The position numbers and the translations under genes are program-made. A stretch of DNA of 64,000 nt from Adiantum capillus-veneris (Eukaryota > Streptophyta > Polypodiopsida > Polypodiales > Pteridaceae). The notes under the pieces were generated by a model. The model was not told where the DNA came from, ran no database searches, and saw only the letters and a program-made list of their open reading frames with translations. Shown here piece after piece: positions 21,543-32,172 of this stretch (its first letter is position 1; every line of letters begins with the position of its first letter). The stretch spans positions 32,901,396-32,965,395 of the forward strand of contig CM043960.1 of assembly GCA_014529385.2 (NCBI GenBank), given 5' to 3'.

Positions 21543-21617
<75 letters not shown>
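21543..21617. repeat. (GA)n microsatellite between LINE E and LINE F
   Basis: About 37 GA units lie between the inverted 5' end of LINE E and the 3' terminus of LINE F (TGAAATGCTATATTAACGTC at 21618). No other sequence intervenes. Confidence 0.95.
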
Positions 21618-21620
<3 letters not shown>

Positions 21621-23927
21621 AATGCTATATTAACGTCTTCAAAAGGCCAAAATGACCTATGAGATCAAAAAGTTACGTGGTGAATCTGATACAATGTCTG
21701 AGTACCAAAAATAAAAAGGTACTAAAAAAAGGGGTACTATAGAATCCTAACTGCTAGATGTGAACTAAGCACCTAGCTAGAATTGTGTAGGATATGAGTA
21801 GGGGGATGAAAGTAGTGAATGAGGGTTAATACAACACATTGTGAGAGCTGATACAAAGACTGACACAAAGGTTGGTACAAGCTGAGAAGGGTGTACAATC
21901 CTCAAAAGAGCTACATCACAGGAGATCCATCATCAGTCACTGCCGGATCTCATCAATATTCTCCATGGGGTCAGTAGTTTGACCGAGCGTCGTGCATGTT
22001 GGGCCAAAGTGATCCAAATCCTCTGATGCAGCCTTCGTCGATGTTGTGTAGTCCTCCGCAATCATGGGCATCCCACAATCGTGGGCATCTGCATCGCCCT
22101 AGCTCGGTCGCTCGATCAATCAGCATGCCTCTAGTGTGAGGAGAATGTGAGTTCTGTTGTGATAGTTGCTCCTCCAACTGCCTAGTGTCCGCTCTAAGGA
22201 AGTCTATGATCCGTCTCTAAGACGCCCTAGACTCTCCTCTTATCAGGCTCTCTCTGTGACTGTGCAGCTCGAGCAAAAAAAGTAGCAAACATCTTTGGTC
22301 CTCATACCCATGACTCTAGAAACAAGTCCAAAGCCCTCTCTGAACAGGGACTGAAAGCGGTCTCGAATCTCATAGTAAATTGGGCAATGGCATGTGTACT
22401 ACAACTCTGTCTTAGGCTCCATGTGACATAGGGGACATGCCTGGCCTCTGCCGGTACTCCGCTGTATCTACTAGTCTCAACCCAAAGCTAGTGTGAAGAT
22501 GTGCGTATTTGGCCAATAGCACATCGTATCCCATGAGATAAGTGGGTGTCCATGTATCAGGGCCTCGTCACAAAACCATCCTCAGTAAGCTGGAGTTGAT
22601 GCTCTCTATAGAAAGCCATCTTTGTGCCAGCTCCATGTGCCGGTTGTATCCAAGTCCTCCTGGTATATAGCTAAGTCAGGTCCTGACGAATGAGCCTGGT
22701 GATCTCGGACTGTGTAAGAGTAAGAGAGGATGCATCCAACGAGTACTAGAAGGGGGGAAATCTGTCCATGCTGAACCCATGTACCTGAAACCATGATGTC
22801 ATCTCCCCATACCAGCATGCTGTATCTCCCTGCATAGCGAACTGTCGAGAGGACTCAAGTGCTAGGCAGGCATATCTATCTCTGGGGAGGTCCCATAAGC
22901 GGTGTAACAAGGAGACTGATCTAGTGAGTGCCTCAACCACTAGTGGGGGGGCAGTAGCTCTTTTCGAATAATGTCATGTGATACTGAAGCCTTGGCTCTA
23001 ATAAGCCGCGAGATCATAGAGACCACAAGCTTCTCCATGTCTCCCCATCCATAAGTGCGACCCGACCTCCCATGATGGTCCAATGAAGGCCCCCATATAT
23101 GAACTCCATAGAGCAATGCAGAAGCCAAAAAGCTAGAGCTTCGTACGAGGCTCCTAAAACTGAATCTGTGAACACATCCTCTCCAATCCACCCAATGCTG
23201 CATAAGCTTTGATCGGTCTAGTCTCTCTTGTTCTCCTCAATGCAAAAGCCGGTCCACTAAAGACCAAGGTGTAAACATCTATATATCTCACTGTCCCATG
23301 GCCATGTGTGAATGCAGGTGTTGATCTCCTGATCCACTGTGGGGTAGTGTTAAACACCATAACCTGACAAACCATTGTCATGGGCAAACCTATGTAAAGC
23401 ATCCAAGTGACGGTGCATCCCCTCTGGAGACTCGGAGATAAACACAATATCATCAGCATATAACAATAGTGGAATCCATGTCCCTGCCAGCTGTGCACCT
23501 CTATCACCATCTCTCTCTATATAGTCAGAAACCTCATCCACATACATACCAAATAGAGTAGGAGAGAGCGGGCAGCCTTGCCTGCTTCACCCCAATAGCG
23601 GAGTGAACTAATGTAGATAGCCCCACTAGAGTGCGTACATGCCCCACTACTGACCTGTATAATGTCATGATCCCCAAAATCAGCTCTGTGGGTACTCCCA
23701 TCTCCTGTAGTCTGCGCATCAATCTAGCTCTGGGCACTGTGTCAAATGCTTTGGGGAAGCCCACGAAGCTACAACAGATCCGTCTGCGATCTGCCCTCCT
23801 CAATAATGACTCTCAGTGTCAGAATGCGGTCAAGAGTAGAAAAAACTCTCCTGAACCCTACCTACCCAAATGCGCATATACCCTCCCTCTCTGCCCATCT
23901 ACTCAGCTGCTGCTCAAGACTGGATGC
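21618..23927 (-). mobile_element. LINE copy F, 5'-truncated, inserted in a gene fragment
   Basis: 3' UTR 21618-22000, then ORF2 C-terminus and RT to about 23927, where LINE homology stops at GGATGC in the RT start. The sequence beyond (23928-23957) looks like the beginning of an exon of the neighbouring gene fragment. A short local repeat of CATCCCACAATCGTGGGCAT type lies at about 22060-22090. Confidence 0.88.
21971..23803 (-). pseudogene. LINE F ORF2 fragments
   Basis: Scattered frames (23803-23534, 23547-23350, 23510-23154, 23203-22940, 22940-22746, 22818-22606, 22177-21971) carry FVGFPKAFDTV, MYVDEVSDYIERDGDRGAQL, YADDIVFIS and the C-terminal region. Many single-base indels have occurred. 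The YADD catalytic pair is intact but the protein cannot be made. Confidence 0.82.
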
Positions 23928-25342
23928 GTTATAAAATATTTTGAACATGGCTTTTAACTGCACACACACAAAAACTCACACGCAGCAAGAGACCCATAGC
24001 ATTCACGATACTAATTGAGGTGAAGTAGACCATAAAGAGAAATATATGCTCCTACAGCCAAACCCTATTGCATACTCATAACATAAACCAACAAATGTAT
24101 GAGCCTTGAATGATTAGCGTCTTACCGCGATATCACCATTGTCAAAAGAATAGCATCTTGCATTGCGAGCAACTCCACCTGCATATCTTGGATCAAAGTC
24201 TGCCCCTTCGAGGACAATCGGAACAGGTTCAGCTACTTCTGCAAGCTTCTTGTGTTCTGATGAGCTCGTTGAAACTGTCCCATCATCCAGCTCTTCAGCC
24301 GACTGTCCAAAGAACTTCTCTCCTTTTGAAACTTGCTCTTCTGCTCCTACTAATCTTGTAAAAAAGTGACAGTTTTGAAACATATGCAACAATGCTGCAC
24401 TTCTATTTTTGTGCTCCTCAATCATTAAGACCTTTTCTGCAGCTGATGACCTGTCCTTGAGTGAAGATAACGCCACCTTTCCAGCTGCTAGTTGCTCTTT
24501 GTCTTCATCTAAGCTTGCCTCCGAGCTATCTCCAGAGACAGATAAACTGCCTTTTTCAGTGCTCTCCTTTTCCTTCAAATTTACTTTCTCCAACATAGCA
24601 GCAACTCGAAAAGGTGATATAATTTGCGGCATTGACAGATCATGAGAAGATACATAAACTACAATGCTCACACATTCACCTGAAGGTTCAGACACAGACA
24701 AAGGCTCCTTTTAATCATTCATCAGCTCTACTCTATGACGAACTTTCCGAGGATGCATTGAGCTTTCAGGTTTGAACCACCTATCTCTGGAAAATGATGT
24801 TGAAACCTCATGCTTACCTGGAAAGACAAAGTCACGGCCCATACTCAAAATTGAATTCATATCTGCATGCACATGCCAAGAAGTTGGAAGCTGTCCTGAA
24901 GCCCAAATCAAACAAAAGAAATGTTAATGATTGCACTTTTAAGTACGGAATCATAAAGTGTGTGCTACTGCTTTTTTTTTTTGAAAAACATGGTCTTTTT
25001 CAAACTGAATCCTCTAGATACTGCTACACATTAAGAATCATCTACAACCAGGCAAGGTACCCCGAATCACTTCTAGAATGCCACTCTATGAAACACTTAA
25101 CCAATCACATTCCCACTCACTTAGCGAAAGACCAAATAAATTCAAGCAATGCAAGACAAAAGCAAGATTAATAGACCAAGTGACTTACAGAGGGGATTTT
25201 GTTGCATGTTAATACTGCCAATCTGTATGATGTTACCATATGCCGTGAGAATGGCCATATCTCTCGTAAAGTCCACTCGAAATGATATTTACCACTCAAA
25301 CCACGTTGTACCCCTCCTCGAGTCACAGCCATCGATGTCAAA
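23928..25342 (-). pseudogene. Multi-exon gene fragment, family not recognised
   Basis: Four exon-like pieces read on the minus strand with phases that match: 25342-25189 (open 51 codons, TSMAVTRGGVQRGLSGKYHF..., donor GTAAGT), 24890-24818 (LPTSWHVHADMNSILSMGRD, donor GTAAGC), 24679-24126 (185 codons, ECVSIVVYV..., a Lys/Glu/Ser-rich stretch, then GADFDPRYAGGVARNARCYS, donor GTAAGA) and 23957-23928 (LKAMFKIFYN, after a TGTGTGTGCAG acceptor). An in-frame TAA at 24711 falls in the proposed 138-bp intron. The last exon is cut by LINE F. No Met start or upstream exons could be placed. I do not recognise the product. It could be a live gene disrupted by the LINE or an older fragment. The exon 2 acceptor was chosen as the one that keeps phase. 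Confidence 0.5.
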
Positions 25343-26045
25343 CTGGAATGAAAGGTACCCCATAAATCTCATACCCAAAAGAAATGATCAAGCCAAAGTC
25401 GAGGATACCACAAGCTGTAACAGTCACCAATAGACTGCACGGACCACTATCGGATAATTCCTGTCAACGGGTAACCGAAGAAGCAAAAGAAGCAAACTTT
25501 GAGCCTGTTGTCCCCCCAAAACACGCCTACAAGGGGCTGAAACTGCAGCTGTCAAGCCAAAATCAGTGCACTCGCTCGCTCCTAAACCATACTGAAGCGT
25601 AGAAAAGGTCCCAATAGAGGAGATCTATGTGTGCACAACTGTGTGAAGACTGAAAACAGAGAGAAATAATACAAAGCTTGAAAGCAATCACCGATATACC
25701 GGCTTTGTCATTGAACCGAATGTAGATGTGGTGTACACGGATGTCCAAAGGCTAGATCCAATGCTGATCTGCCACAAAAAAATGGATCCAAAAGAGACTC
25801 CAAACCTGCAAAGGGTTGACCCATACCTCGCACGAGGTGGTCGCTCCGGACATCACAACACTAGGGATTGACTGACCGCATGGGGAATCTAGAATCTGGA
25901 AGTCGAATTTGATGTAGCAGATGCCAATGGCAATGGCCAAGGCGCCCCGAAGGAGGGCTGCCAGCATCAAAAGACACTGCCCACATGAAAGAAAAAACGC
26001 AGCCCAAGGTCTCACCTGCTTTTTTTGTTTAAAAAAAACGATGGC
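25343..26045. other. Unassigned region between gene fragment and copia gag
   Basis: No confident gene. A minus-strand ORF (26063-25752) has a hydrophobic stretch (LAALLRGALAIAIGICYI), but it overlaps the end of copia homology and has no recognisable family. Upstream exons of the gene fragment might lie here. Confidence 0.3.
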
Positions 26046-26047
26046 TA

Positions 26048-27074
26048 TTAGGTGGGAGCCCAAGCATTTTCACAAAATGTTGGTGCAGAGGTGGAATCAG
26101 AGGGGATGCCAACTTGCCAAGATCTGAATCTGGAAGGGGAGAAGAGGTTGCCAAGGCTGGGCTCTAATACCATGCCGGAGTGGTTTACTACTGCCGCCGA
26201 GGAGGTTGAAGCTTCTCCAACTCGCTTTGGGCACTTCCTCCAATAATGTCCTTTCTCACCACAATTATTGCAATGCCGCTCCGCCTTCAAGGCGTCACCC
26301 TTGGCATCACTCTTCTTGTCTTTGGTGTTGGTGCTTTTCTTCTTACCCTTCTGCTTCTTGTTGTTGTTGTTGGAAGAGCCGGCCAAGGCTTCGGAGCTTG
26401 ACTTATTCCCCTTTAGGGACCGCTCCTCTTGGTTTAAAACAATTGGAACTAGCTCCTCCCTTGTGATAGTATTCAGACGTCCATTGGTACTCAAGGAAGA
26501 GTAGAAGTTGGTGTACCCGGGAGGCAATTGAGCCAAAAGCTGAATGGTCATGTCCTTCGAACTGATAAGCTTTCCCATATGAAGTATCTCCTCCTGAAGT
26601 TCTTGCATCTTGTTGATATGATCCTGCATGGAAGTGTTCTTCGCATCCAAGGTTCTCAACTGCACCTCGAGGGCTATCCGCTTCATTGGAGAGACTCGAT
26701 CATATAGAGAAGAAAGCCGATCCCACATCAACTTCGCATCTTGCATTAGCTTGATGTGGCCAATCACTGCGGGTGGACTATTGAGGATAATAAAAGACCA
26801 GATCCGGGCATTTACTCGTTCCCATAACTTCGCTCCCTTAGAGTCCTTTGGCTTTTGAAAGTTGCTTGAGAGTCAAAGACCGCCTTCATGATTGCTTTCC
26901 AAATGGCATAATTGTCTCCACTCCATCGCCGATCCGAGGGAAAGGTAGAAAGTGTAGGTATCTTGATTGGTTGATCACCTACTCCGGAATAGAACTGGGA
27001 ACAATCTCCCCATTCGTCATTGACGGTGTGGTCACCGCCGCCGATCCCATCCTCTTGGTGTCCGTCATCACCAT
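26048..27074 (-). pseudogene. Copia Gag (second lineage), frameshifted
   Basis: The likely ATG is at 27074 (MVMTDTKRMGSAAV), then the frame shifts into the 27186-26812 reading frame (IPTLSTFPSDRRWSGDNYAI), then shifts again at about 26860 into GAKLWERVNARIWSFIILN and 26767-26048. Gag signatures include WDRLSSLYDRVSPMK, LRTLDAKNTSMQDHINKMQE, and the CCHC knuckle CNNCGEKGHYWRKC. A Lys/Asn-rich linker precedes the knuckle. Two frameshifts make it non-functional. Confidence 0.82.
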
Positions 27075-27123
27075 GGGCTGAAAATGTGTCAGAATCACTG
27101 ATCCAATTCAATAGCACGTGGTG

Positions 27124-27134
27124 GCTCTGATACC
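27124..27134 (-). other. Primer binding site, minus-strand copia
   Basis: GGCTCTGATACC on the plus strand is the complement of GGTATCAGAGCC, the initiator Met tRNA primer site, immediately inside the LTR that starts at 27136. Confidence 0.8.
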
Positions 27135-27135
27135 G

Positions 27136-28073
27136 TGTCAAAGGTGCAACAAAAAGAAGGTGAATCGGATGAGGAAATGTTTGCAACTACGATCAAGACA
27201 CCTCTTTGTGACGGGCAGCCAATAGATCTCGAATCTATCGTGATGGATCTCCTCGTCGTGTAGGCACAAGCGCGCGTACCGTCCACCGAACGGGCACTGG
27301 ATCTTGCCGAGGATGCACAACCTCTAAGGAGCGGTGGTAACAGGCCAGAAAGGGAAGCGCTAGGGCTAGAGATATGGCTGATATCGCCTCCTGCAGAAAA
27401 CGCTAGAGAGAGAGAGAGTGTGTGTGCAAAATGCTAGAGAGAGAGTGAGCCCAAACGCTGGTAATCTACATTCAACAACTTGCCAAAAGTACAAGGGGGG
27501 GAGTTGCTTATATAGTACAAGCTCCAGTTTGCCCTACTCAGCTAGAAAACCCCACGATTCTGAAAATTGGCTACAATGGCTAATAAATATGTAAACTCAT
27601 TGAAAGTGACCTGGAACACATATTTAATGGCCTAAGTGCAGATGACTAGAGACTTTGACCCCGGGAAACCCTAGCAACAGGGGTCCTGCCTCATGCCAAC
27701 CTATCGAGTGAGCAATACCATGGTGTGCACTGCCGAGAATAGGTACGTATACCTCTAGTACGGCCGGGCACAGCCACAAAACAGCCCTCACTCCCTAATC
27801 TACTCCTAGGAGATATCAGAGCTACCACCCGACAGGAAGATGAACTCTAACAGGAAGGGGGGGATGTTGGTGACATCCATCATTCGCTTGCTTCTTCCTA
27901 AACCTTCCTCTCTGACCTCTTAACCTCCTAATCTTAGGGAATGTAGATATATATAGCCCTATTCCAAAACCACAAAAAAAAGAGTAAAAGAGCATAGCTA
28001 CCAAACAAAGAGCTTGCAACCAACAAAATCTCGTCCAGAACCGAAAACTCTTAATGACAATTCAACAGTGACA
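27136..28073 (-). repeat. Copia LTR, outer border uncertain
   Basis: The inner border (TGTCAAAGGTG) is fixed by the primer site. The outer border near 28073 (GTGACACA) is a guess, because there is no second LTR to compare. It holds short GA runs at 27403-27419 and 27437-27447. At 27841-27865 there is a GGAAGGGGGGGATGTTGG stretch that could instead be a polypurine tract and LTR start of another element. Confidence 0.4.
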
Positions 28074-28124
28074 CAACCCTAATGATCTTTGCAAACTGAC
28101 CAAGATCTATCTGTATGTACAGAT

Positions 28125-28541
28125 ATGGCTAGTACGCTAGAGTTATCCACTCCTACCTTGAGTGAGAGGTGTCCTCTTTACTTTTCTTAAGTGTTTCACA
28201 TGGTCTACCTTGTGCTTACTTCTGAATGGGATTTGGTAGATACACTAACGGGTGAGAAAAATTTTGAATGGCTAATACGTCTCTTGACCACGATTGATCC
28301 CTACTCAATAGAGAACGTCACTCCGATTGCACAAGCTTATCATTTTGAGCAAGATAAATATCCAAGTCTAGTGACCTTCTTAGGAAACCTTTGTGCATCT
28401 GATGATGAGGAAGATTTACATGATTTCATGGATGGGACACATGGTTTCACTGAGAATGACTTTATTTATCTTGACGATGATGAGGATAGAGGTTTAAACT
28501 TAGGACTATCAGCCCATCTATACAATATCCTATTTCCTTGA
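28125..28541 (+). other. Acidic ORF of unknown function
   Basis: The open frame 28191-28541 ends in a run of acidic residues (SDDEEDLHDFMDG, YLDDDEDRG). An ATG at 28125 in the same frame (MASTLELSTPTLSER) is followed after 21 codons by a TAA, which suggests one nonsense change in a longer ORF. Composition looks coding, but I recognise no family; a gag-like or host origin are both possible. It lies between two GGAAGG-type purine tracts (27841 and 30065). Confidence 0.35.
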
Positions 28542-30112
28542 CCCTATAAGAAGGTGATAGGTTAGGGCTGTTCAATAAGGGTCGGTACCTCTTCCCACTG
28601 ATGTACCCCTAGAGGTATTTCCTAGTGTTTTCTAGTGTGTACATGAACGCATTACAGTAGCTAGGCTTTCGAATATCAAGCAATCTTTTTTCATCCCACT
28701 CATCGAATGGAGCACGATGGCCATTACAAACGGGTGCTTCTTGTCTATTATCATTGCTTGTCGTCTTTTCTAACATCCATTTTGTCTGCTTTAATCGTGA
28801 TTGGTACCAAAATGTTCAACACATTTGCTTAGTATTAGACATTAGATTCAATAAAGCTTTATGTCATGGTCCCTTGTCTAGGTTTATTAATCAAGAAGTC
28901 TAGCTAAGCTAGTTTGACCAAGGTAGGGCGTTCGAGATCTTCTCTTAGTACCATAGAATTGCCTTCCTGATTTTCAATTGTTACCTTAAGCTCTTAATCC
29001 GATATTATGAAGCATGGCGTGCGGTGTGTCGGTGCTTTCTAGTGGGCTTAATTCCTCCCGACCTTTAGCTTAAGTATTATAATGGCAGTTTGACTATTGT
29101 GATGAGCCTCGGAAGGGTAAGATTGTCAAAATGACTCCCCAAAGTTACAAAATAGAAATGCAATGAAAGAAAAATGACCAAAAAATAAAAGAAAAATGAC
29201 CAAAAAACAAAAAGCAAAAGTGCCAACAATGTAAAACCTTAAGCTGGAAAAGAAATCCCGGTTTAATTTGATACTTCACTCACATGTATTGCCTATGGTA
29301 CTAGAGCCCTAGAGGTTCCCAATGTGGACGCTTTTCCTTGAGAAGCAAAACATACAAAATAAGCACTTACGTCAAAATGACTTTGAATCAATGTGAACCA
29401 AAGAGAGCCCCAAAGATCAATTAAGGCTCTATGTGGAAACAAAAGATCTATCATAAACACTTTGGGGGGTCAAACAAAGGGAACCATTCAGACGATGATT
29501 TCATGTGCAATTTTCTTTATTGTATCTTAACTAGACGGTCTTCTAGGTATAGCCTCTCGTCAGCCCTAGGCCATGAAACACTCTACCCTCGCGATTAAAC
29601 AACTTAATTGACCATAGAGAATCGAGAAGCTTTCCCATGGCGTTAATAGTTGACCTTTAGTGCCTATTGGCAGTTAAACTAGCGACCCTAGACCCTTTGA
29701 TTCGTTGACCTTTACAAGTACTTATGTGTTTGATTCTATTGCATTTCTGCTCAACAAATTGTTTAATATTATGTTACCAATCACTCTATGTGTTTGTTCA
29801 CTGCATATGATTTTAAATATCTGTGTTCTTATGAGAATGCAGTTACGGTGCCATTTTTGGTTGATTTTGCAGTATTCGAATGAAGCCAAAAAGTCGAGCT
29901 CTTACACAGTGCACCCTCTTGTCGTATTAAACTTCTTGATTGAGAGCACGTCCATGGGCCACTACTCTCATCAAGATGTTTAACTACTACGAGACCCATC
30001 CGCGTGGACCCACCAAGTTCCTACTTTTGAACACACCTTCCTAAATTCTGAGATCAGAATTTACATCAGGAAGGGAGGCATGTTAACTTTGGTCATCCTC
30101 GTTATTATTATT
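28542..30112. other. Unassigned 1.6-kb region
   Basis: AT-rich, no convincing gene. A plus-strand ORF at 29705-29983 is Leu/Cys-rich without family resemblance. At 30065-30080 GGAAGGGAGGCATGTTAAC resembles a polypurine tract followed by an LTR start (TGTTAACTTTGG), so this may be the 3' interior of an unrecognised plus-strand LTR element. Confidence 0.3.
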
Positions 30113-30192
30113 GAGCTATGGGCCGAGCTTGTTGGCTCCACACACTCTATTCATGGGTGATCGCCAATGATAGGCGTACGCTAGATTTAGGG

Positions 30193-30195
<3 letters not shown>

Positions 30196-30268
<73 letters not shown>
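30196..30268. repeat. (GA)n microsatellite
   Basis: About 36 GA units. No LINE 3' terminus adjoins it. The predicted poly-Arg/Glu and Leu/Ser ORFs across it are artefacts. Confidence 0.95.
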
Positions 30269-30270
<2 letters not shown>

Positions 30271-30364
30271 ATACTAACTGTCAGCCAAGTGTGGTTGGGA
30301 CGACTCACATAAGGAATTGTAACCCTAACTCTTATCTCATTCTTGAATGTATGGTTTGCTTGTT

Positions 30365-31155
30365 GCCACGTGCCAATAAAAAAGAACAAACTGAAAAACT
30401 TTAAGCACTTCAAATAACAACTGAACTGAAAAAGATGCATGATACGAGACGGGGAGTGGCGAAGTTCTACTCCAAGAGAGCACTGGCTCCAAATGCTGGC
30501 GTCCTGATGCACTAAAATTACATACCCAAAAAATCTCATCCAATTAGGAATATTCAATGGTTGGCACATCACAATGCAACACAAATACTCACATATACAT
30601 GTTACAAGACACAAAGAACAGCGCCAATCTTCCACGGGTGTCTTGATACACTAAAATTACAGACCCAAGCAATCTCATCCAATTAGGAATATTCAGTGGT
30701 CGGCACATCACAATGCAACACAAATGCTCACATATGCATGTTACAAGACACAACGAACAGCGCCGTTGAGCACTTCCCCGAGACAAACGGTCTGCGTGTG
30801 AAGCTACTCAACGACTACCTCGTCACTCCCCCCGCAAATAACCTAAAAAGGTCCGGGCCATGAGCTCAGAGGACTGTACAACCAAATGCTCCCCAGACCG
30901 CAGTCTGCGTCGCTTGGAGGTTCAAGCATACAACCAAACGCTCCCTGGACATCGGTCTGCGTCGCTCAGAGGTTTTCTAGCATACAACGGAACACTCCCC
31001 AAACATCGGTCTGCGTCGTTCCGAGGTTTTTAAACATAAAACGAAATGCTCCCCAGGCATCAGCCTGCGTCGTTCTAAGGCTTACAAACATACAACGAAA
31101 CGCTCCCCAAATATCGGCCAGCATCGTTTCGAGGTTCAAACAATACCAAAAGTTC
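30365..31155 (-). mobile_element. Element S: LTR remnant and internal repeats, left part
   Basis: 30365-30500 matches the S LTR (CCACGTGCCAATA... to CACTGGCTCCAAATG), and the rest of the LTR and the polypurine tract are deleted. Then comes S internal sequence: a 139-bp unit present twice (30507-30645 and 30646-30784) and a 54-bp minisatellite. The same internal sequence is found once more at 60650-61180. No ORF looks real. In my reconstruction it continues at 39966. Confidence 0.75.
30878..31145. repeat. 54-bp minisatellite of element S, five units
   Basis: Units start at 30878, 30930, 30984, 31038 and 31092 (spacing 52, 54, 54, 54). Each has a core ACAACGAAACGCTCCCCA, then ATCGGTCTGCGTCGTT, then GAGGTT. 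Because 54 is a multiple of three it generates a false repetitive ORF. A second array of the same unit lies at 60907-61170. Confidence 0.92.
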
Positions 31156-31433
31156 TAGAGTTACCCCAAACGCGGAATAGGAATGGCGACAGGGACCCTC
31201 GTGGAACGGGGGAACGGCCAGGGGTCCGGAACAGGAACGGCGTGGAACGAGAGGCATAAAAAACACCCAAATGATGCAATTTTTAGCTCTACATATTTGA
31301 AATTTGAATACAAGTAGTATCAGAGTCTTTGACTCTAATACTCACAGAAAACTCGATTTGAAGACCCTTGGGCCATGGATGATGCAAGAGGGAAAGAGGG
31401 AGGGAGAGGGAGAGAGAGAGAGAGGGAGAGAGC

Positions 31434-31478
<45 letters not shown>

Positions 31479-31753
31479 TGTCACAAAGTGATGACGTGTC
31501 TGCCCGAGAGCATGCGAGAAACCCTAGCCCTGACTGCTGCTGAAAACCCTAATTCTGCAAACTCTAACCCTAAAACCTGCAAACCCTAAAATCTGTCAAA
31601 AACCCTAACCCTAACCCTAAAACCTGTCCTAAACCCTAACCCTAAAAGCAGCAGATGATTTCCGGATAATGCGCTAGAATGTTGACGTGGCACCGTATGG
31701 AAAATGCAGGATTTACGGCGCTGAAAAATCAGCTTTTGTTGATGCAATTTGCC

Positions 31754-31788
<35 letters not shown>

Positions 31789-32157
31789 CATTGCTTTATT
31801 TTAATGGAAAGCCCTCAAGAGGGCTTGTGAGAGAAACACTTTGCTTTTGATTTGGAAGCTTTTGGGGCTCTGCTTTTGGGCATCCCTTGTAAACTTTAAA
31901 TTAGCGGTTTGGGCTCACTCTGGAGAGCATCTGGACGCAGAGTCTGAGAGTGAAACCCTAACCGCTCTCTAGTACTTTGAACATTGATTAATACATAAAG
32001 AAATACCGAAAGGGGCGCCAGTCTTTGGGGCCAATATCTCTAGGCACGTAACTCCGCCGGGCCAATGCAAATCTATTGTGATCTGTGAATTGTTTTGAAG
32101 TGGTTATTTGGTGCTGTCGTGATTGATTCTTGACTTGGAGTGTTCAAGTCTGTTACA
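31479..32157 (+). repeat. Gypsy A 5' LTR
   Basis: TGTCACAAAG...CTGTTACA, 679 bp. It holds CCCTAA/telobox-type repeats near the start (31508-31650), a (GA)n tract at 31758-31785, and the shared LTR core GAAATACCGAAAGGGGCGCC at 32000-32019 downstream of a TATA-like AT-rich stretch. Confidence 0.93.
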
Positions 32158-32158
32158 G

Positions 32159-32170
32159 TGGTATCAAAGC
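32159..32170 (+). other. Gypsy A primer binding site
   Basis: TGGTATCAAAGC, one base different from the usual initiator Met tRNA site (TGGTATCAGAGC seen in gypsy B). Confidence 0.85.
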
Positions 32171-32172
32171 AC

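Larger units (their letters stand above)
26046..28073 (-). mobile_element. Second Ty1/copia element: LTR, primer site and gag only
   Basis: Reading right to left: a probable LTR from about 28073 to 27136, primer site, and gag down to about 26046, where the element ends. Protease, integrase and RT are absent, so it is truncated in the 3' direction. The gag is unlike the copia gag at 16089 and belongs to a different lineage. Confidence 0.75.

Noticed and set aside
24711-24713. TAA taken as proof that the gene fragment is dead
   Set aside because: It falls inside a proposed phase-compatible 138-bp intron (24680-24817), so it is not evidence of a nonsense mutation.
25752-26063. Membrane protein gene from a hydrophobic minus-strand ORF
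   Set aside because: It overlaps the copia gag end, has no start context and no family resemblance; a single hydrophobic stretch is not enough.
30878-31145. CRISPR-like repeat array
   Set aside because: Units are contiguous tandem repeats without unique spacers, in a plant-type retroelement context.
30886-31158. A 90-codon repetitive ORF
   Set aside because: It is produced by the 54-bp minisatellite, whose length is a multiple of three; there is no flanking gene structure and the second array is interrupted differently.
31500-31650. Interstitial telomere
   Set aside because: The CCCTAA copies are imperfect, short and repeated at the same place in several LTRs, so they belong to the LTRs and are not a telomere relic.
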